A stretch of DNA of 64,000 nt, taken from Babylonia areolata (taxonomy: Eukaryota; Mollusca; Gastropoda; Neogastropoda; Buccinidae). Under the pieces are notes generated by a model. The model was not told the DNA's origin. It saw only the letters and a list, made by a program, of their open reading frames with translations, and searched no databases. The stretch covers positions 43,464,252-43,528,251 of the forward strand of contig NC_134878.1 of NCBI RefSeq assembly GCF_041734735.1, read 5' to 3'. Below, one piece after another: positions 51,806 through 58,471 of this stretch. Position numbers and translations under genes: made by a program. Every line of letters starts with the position of its first letter. The stretch's first letter is position 1.

Positions 51806-54800
51806 ACACCTTTTTTTTTTTTTTTACTATGTGCAGTTTTATTTGTTTTTCCCATCGAAGTGGATTTTTTCCACAGAATTTTGCCAGGAACAACCCTTTT
51901 GTTGCTGTGGGTTCTTTTACATGCGCTAAGTGCATGCTGCACACACGACCTCGGTTTATCCTCTCATCTGAATGACTAGCGTCCAGACCACCACTCAGGG
52001 TCTAGTGGAGGGTGAGAAAATATCGGCGGCTGAGCTGTGATTCGAACCAGCGCGCTCAGATTCTCTCGCTTCCTAGGCAGACGCGTTACCTGTAGGCCAT
52101 CACTCCACATGGGTGTGAGAGGGTACCTGACTGAAGCCAGGGAAGTTCAGAAGAGCAGAAGGAGAGGACTAGGCACCTACCTTCTGATGCTGAGCCCTGA
52201 CACAGTGGACATAATTCACTGCCCCCCATGGTTGTCAAAGGCTGTGGGAGCTGTCACCATTAACCCTTTTTTTGTCATGTTGTCTGTGAACTAGGACTTC
52301 CAGAACGAGATGTCATCCAGACAGCCAGACGTGGACCGACTGATCAAGGCGGACAAGCGACGCACGTCTGTTTCTCAGGAACCCCTGTCGCACATCCCCG
52401 TGCTCCGGGCCAGCACACCTCGCACCCCCACTCGCAGGATTCCTGTCAGGTCAGCCCGCTTCTCCACAGTGACCCCTCAGTGTGTGTGTGTGTGTGTGTA
52501 GATGCTTTTGTCAGAAAAAATTACCAAAGTCATATGGAAGATAGTCATTGGTGTGAAGAAAGTGAAGAACTATGTACATGTATGTCATTCGGCAGAGAGA
52601 AAGAGTGGGAGAGTTTTAAGTTCTTCAGTTGTACAGACCTGGAATTCACTGCCTTTTTCAGCCCGTCACAGTCACTCACTCACAACATTTAAAACAAATG
52701 TGTAAACATTAATTAAGGCACTCTGTTCTATATTTGTATTCTGTGAACCCACATCTATTTCTTCCAATTGTTTTTGTATGTGTGTGTGTGTTCTTGTTTC
52801 TAGGTGTCTGGATGATGTGTAAAGTGCTTTTGAAGGTTTTAAAGTGCAAAATAAATGTACTGCTGTTGTTGTAGTATTACTACTAGTATTTACATCCACC
52901 TTTCCACATTGCAGAGTGGGCGGCAGTGGTCGCAACACACCAGTGGGGCGTCAGACGCCAGAGCACTTTGGGCGTCGAACTCCAGACCCTTACTCAGGGC
53001 GACAGACCCCCGATCACGGGTCAGGTCGGCGCACGCCAGAGCCACAGTTTCGTAACCCCCGTGTGGGGGCGCTGTTCAACAAGTGGCGCAATGTGTGGCT
53101 GATGGCCATGGAGAGGCAGAGGAGACTGCAAGACGCCCTGGACCACCTCAACGAGGTCAGTGGGGAGGGGATTGCCAGTGGCTTAGGTGTTAGGAAGAGT
53201 GGCTTAGGTGTAAGAGTGGCTTAGGTGTAAGAGTGGCTTTTTTAGAGGGGTGGCTAGGTTTAAGGGGAGTGGCTTAGGTGTAAGGGGAGTGGCTGAGATG
53301 TAAGAGGGGCTTTTTAGAGGAGTGGCTAGGTTTAAGGGGAGTGGCTTAGGTGTAAGGGCTGTGGTTTGTTTATCACCATGATCATTATATGAATAGGTTT
53401 GAATTAAGCTTGTTTGTGACTGTTAATGGAATATGTTTTAAATGTAGTTTGTGAATGGAAAATGTTTAATTGTGTTTGTCACTGTCAATGGAACATGCTT
53501 GAATTAAGCTTTTTTATGGCTGTTAACAGAATGTTTGTGACTTATGTTTGAATTAGGTTAGTAACTGTTAATGTAATATTACCAGAATATATTTGTGACT
53601 GTTAATGGACTACAAGGATAATAGTATCAAAACATTTGTGAACCAAGGCATGTTAACAGAATATGTTTGAAGTAGGTTAGTAACTGTTAACGTAGTGTTT
53701 TTACCAGGATATATTTGAATTAAGTTTGTTTGTGACTGTTAACGGACTGTAAGGACAACAGCATAAAACATTTGTGAACCAAGGCATGTTCCCAGTTCTC
53801 CACAGTCAGAGTCCGTGTGTGTGAGGCCGATTACGGCAGATTTTTCTTTTCTGGAATTTAACATCTTTACACTTTGAGTGATATCAGACAGCAGATTTTG
53901 TGGGCGTGTACTTGTCGCTAACAGTGGCGCTCACAGGTCAGACGTTTGCAGATGGAGAGACTGAAGAACTTTGACTTTGAGGACTGGCGGAAGCGCTACC
54001 TGCGGTGGATGCACCACAACAAGGCACGCATCATGGATTTCTTCCGCAGGCAGGACCGCGACCGCGACGGCCGGGTCACTCGCAAAGAGTTTATCGACGG
54101 CATCATTGCTTCCAGTGGGTATCTGTAGTCACTTCCTGCTTTGAAATTGAATGATTATTTCTACATTAAAAAAAAAAATTACATGGTTTTTTTTTGTTTT
54201 GTTTTTTTTCCAGCCTTGCTTTTAAACATTTTTTTGTTGTATGTTATCAGGGGAGCTGGATTTATCTCTCATCCCCAGCCTTGTTTATAAGGATTTATTC
54301 TTTTTTTATATATGTTCTCTGGGGAGCTGGGTCTATCTCTCATCTTTTCTTCTCTAAGGGGGTGATACATTTAATTTTAGATGCAGTCGACAGGTATTCA
54401 TCGCTGGAATGCCCAAACTGTTTGTATCTCAGGAACCAAAAATGCCATTGCATTCATCATTGCATTGTTTACATTATCACAGAGTTCATTTTGTAAAGGA
54501 TGGATGAGTCTTCCCGGGGTTTTTTTTTAAATTGATTGAGTTGTTTTTCTTGTTCCTTTTTTGAGACGATATTGATGAGTCCAGTTATGATTTTAGTTCA
54601 GTTTTGATTCATTTTAGAAAGATGAAAAAAAAACATGCTTTGCTGTCAAACTACAGTGAAACCAGTACATTTCTTTCTTCCCCTTCCTGCCTTGTAAGTG
54701 TTATGCTTCCCTTGTTGTCCTGTTAACATTGCTGTGTTCCCATGTGTGTCCAGAGTTCCCAACCTCCAAACTGGAGATGGAGAAGGTTGCCGACATCTTT

Positions 54801-55060
54801 GACAAAGATCGTGATGGCTTCATCAACTACAAAGAATTTGTGGCTGGTCTCCGGCCTGACAGAGATGTGGGTGATACTGTTCGTGTGTGTGTTGTGTGTC
54901 CATCTGTCGTGTTTTGTGCTGTTGTTTTGTTGTTGGTGTTTTTTTGTTTGTGTGTGTGTGCGTGTGTGTTTTGATTTGTTTCACCACAACAGATTTTTCT
55001 GTGTGAAATTCAGGCTGCTGTCCCCAGAGAAAATGAGTTGCAACAGTTCAGTATCACCCA

Positions 55061-55105
<45 letters not shown>

Positions 55106-55125
55106 TATATTAAAAATATATATAT

Positions 55126-55156
<31 letters not shown>

Positions 55157-58100
55157 CTCTCAGGTTGTGTGTGAGGTTTGTGGTGGGTGTTGTGGTTTTT
55201 TCAAACGGTACCAGCAACGGGAGCGAGCTATGGGTTCTTATGTGCACTAGTTCGGCACTTAAAAAAAGGGAAAAACATTGTCCCGCTTACATGTAGAGGG
55301 ATAAGATGGGTCGGTCATGTTATTCTGCCAAGAAATCCACGATATGACAATAATTTCCAGGCTCTAAACGGTCATTGAGGTAACCTGCTATCAAACTAGT
55401 GGTTGGACATAATTTGTTACGGTTGGATCACAAAAAAAAGAAAATGAAACAAAATCACGGATTGGCACGTTTCGAATTGTCCAGAAAAACAACCACAAGC
55501 CACGCCCAGGAAAAATTAGTTTCGAAACTAGCAAACAATTGAACAAATTCTCGTGGCATCTAGGACTGCTGTGAAGTGTGTGTGAAGTGTCTGGGTTTGT
55601 GATATCCGTGCTTGTAGGGTCGCGTGGTGATGTTTGTCAGTGTGTGTGGTCTGTGAGTGATACTGTACTGGTGTGGGTTTTCTTTGAATTCACAATATGT
55701 TTGTCTTGTCAAAGTCTTGATATGTGGCCGGTTGCGTATCTGTAACCTCCGTATATGTTGTTGAGGGGCTATCCCATTTATCTCTTCATAAAGGATAAGC
55801 TCATTTGAAACACAGTAGGATGATAGAAGTTTGGAGGCGTTGAAATGTGACGAGGGGATGCCTTGTTAAGACAACACAACAAGAAGATGATCAACAAGTG
55901 AAGGTACAAGGTACTGGACGCCAAGAGATCGGAGAAGGCAATACCGGGAGGGCAACTGTGGCAGGTATGGTAACAAGGTCACATGAAAGGGTGTTGAGGT
56001 CCTGGAATTGTGCTGCTTCCAAATCACCTGAAGATAACATAACATTTGACACAAAAGCATCATAAGATGGACATGGACTGCCGTGTGTGTATCTACATAA
56101 CCAAAAGACTACATCATGGTGTGTGAAACTCAGCTAGGGATGAACATTGCCAAGACATGCAGTTTCCCAGAGTGACATTTTGCCAAGTACAGCATTTAAT
56201 GATGGACCTGATTGGCAAATTACTGCCACTGCGTAAATTAAGGGATAATAAGTTTGATGGGTGAGAAGATGTACCTGGAAATAAATTGGAAAATTCTGTT
56301 TTGAACTGCTTCAAACCAGATGTATTGTTTGGATGTTTCCCACTCTACTCTGATTGCAGATTGAGACGCCCGGACCTGGAATGATGCGGGTGGAGCGGTC
56401 CTATGAGCAGCTGGTGATGAAAGACGGCCGAGAAGCGCATGCTGCTTTGTCTTCACACTGCCATACAAAATGAATTGTGTCCTGTAGGCACGGCGATGCA
56501 TCCCAGCTGGATGCTGGTTGGCCAACGTTAGATGCCTGATATTCGTATTGATGTATGTGAATGGGGCCAACATGGGCATGTCGTTTCACTCCGGAAATCA
56601 GTTAGAGTTGAGGAGGAAGGGGAGTTGGTGAGGAGGAAAAGCATGGGATTGAAGAAAACCTGACATGAAATTCATACCATAATAAGCTAACTAAGTTTGA
56701 AAGAATTACCAAAACAAGATGAACTTATGTTCCAAATCCAGACAAGGATGGAAAATGTCTAACAGAAGAACAAGACATCCTAAAGCGATGGACAGAATAC
56801 TGCTCAGAGCTATACAACATACAGACCACAGGTGATCCAGCAATACTGAATGTTCCACCAGCCACTGATAACAGTAATCACCCATACTCCGTGAAGAAAT
56901 AGAGGCAGCAATAGCATCGCTGAAAAAAGGGAAATCGGCAGGAGTGGACAACATCCCATCAGAACTGGTCCAAGCAGGGGGTGAAGTTATGATAGATGTG
57001 CTACTGAAAATCTGCAACAAGATCTGGCAAACAGGGGAATGGCCCACACCGTGGACACAATCACTGATCATCACCCTCCCCAAAAAGGGCAATCTCCAGC
57101 AGTGTCAAAACTACCGCACCATCAGCCTGATTAGTCATCCCAGCAAAGTCATGTTGAAGATCCTGCTTAACAGACTGAAACCACAAGCAGAAAACATCAT
57201 TGCTGAAGAACAGGCAGGTTTCAGACCAGGAAGGAGCACAACTGAACAAATCTTCAACTTGAGGTTGCTATGTGAGAGGTACCATCAACACCAACAAGAC
57301 CTCTACCACGTCTTCATTGATTTTAAGAAGGCATTTGACAGGGTCTGGCATGCAGCTTTGTGGGCTACCATGAATCTGTACAACATCAACGCCAACCTGA
57401 TCAGACTGATACAGCACCTCTATGACAAAGCCACCAGCGCCGTCTACCTCAACAATAGCATCGGGGACTGGTTCAGAACCACAGTTGGAGTGAGACAAGG
57501 CTGTCTACTCTCCCCAACACTCTTCAACATCTTCTTAGAAAGAATAATGGCTGACGCACTGGAAGAGCATGTAGGAACAGTCAGCATAGGCGGCAGAACA
57601 ATCACAAACCTACGTTTTGCCGACGACATTGATGGACTGGCTGGAAAAGAAGAAGAACTGGCAAGCCTGGTCAAACATCTAGACAAAGCCTCCACATCGT
57701 ATGGAATGCAAATCAGTGCGGAGAAAACCAAACTGATGACTAACAACACCAACGGCATCAGCATTGACATCAAAGTCAACGACGAAAAGCTTAAAACAGT
57801 CCACAGCTTCAAATATCTGGGAGCAATCGTGTCAGATGAAGGATCTAAACCAGAAGTACTCTCGAGAATTGCCCAAACAACAATGGCACTCAACAAGCTG
57901 AACACCATCTGGAACAACAAAAACATCGCTCTCAGCTCAAAAATCAGACTGATGCGTTCCCTGGTTATTTCAATATTGCTCTACGCCTGCGAGACTTGGA
58001 CCCTGACTGCGGACATCGAGAGAAGAATCCAAGCTGTCGAGATGAGATGCTTTCGTAGACTACTTGGCATCTCCTACAGAGACCACATCACTAACACGGA

Positions 58101-58427
58101 AGTGAAGAACAGAATCAAGCAAAGTATTGGACCCTACGAAGACCTTCTGTCCATAGTGAAAAAACGCAAACTTAGGTGGTATGGACACATCTCCCGATCA
58201 TCTGGTCTTGCCAAAACGTTCCTGCAAGGCACCGTACAAGGAGGCAGAAGGAGAGGACGGCAGAGGAAGAGATGGGAAGACAACATCCGGGGTTGGACAG
58301 GCTTGACGCTCGGTGACGCCCTGAGGAAATCAGAAAACCGTGAAGAGTGGAGAGGGGTGGTGGCCAGGTCAGCAGCGGTGCCCCAACGGTCTGAACCCAG
58401 ACTACGGGAGAGGTGAAGGTGAAGGTG

Positions 58428-58471
<44 letters not shown>

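Larger units (their letters stand above)
55120..56690 (+). repeat. Decayed upstream copy of the GAR two-exon cassette (duplication unit 1)
   Basis: Colinear with 58440-60420. Matching landmarks in the same order: a long poly-T tract, GCTATGGGTTCTT next to a SINE remnant, TCTAAAACTGGTC-like sequence, a TTTGTCTTG/AAGTCTTGAT pair, an exon-40-like segment, GATGAACATTGCCAA, GTTTTGAACTG, an exon-41-like segment, and GCATCCCAGCTGGATGCT. Many indels and substitutions indicate an old duplication, not a second haplotype. Confidence 0.85.

Noticed and set aside
55030-55250. Open frames around the poly-T and (TA)n tracts
   Set aside because: Low-complexity and SINE remnant sequence.
56706-57092. 128-codon minus-strand open frame
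   Set aside because: Antisense of the LINE reverse transcriptase.
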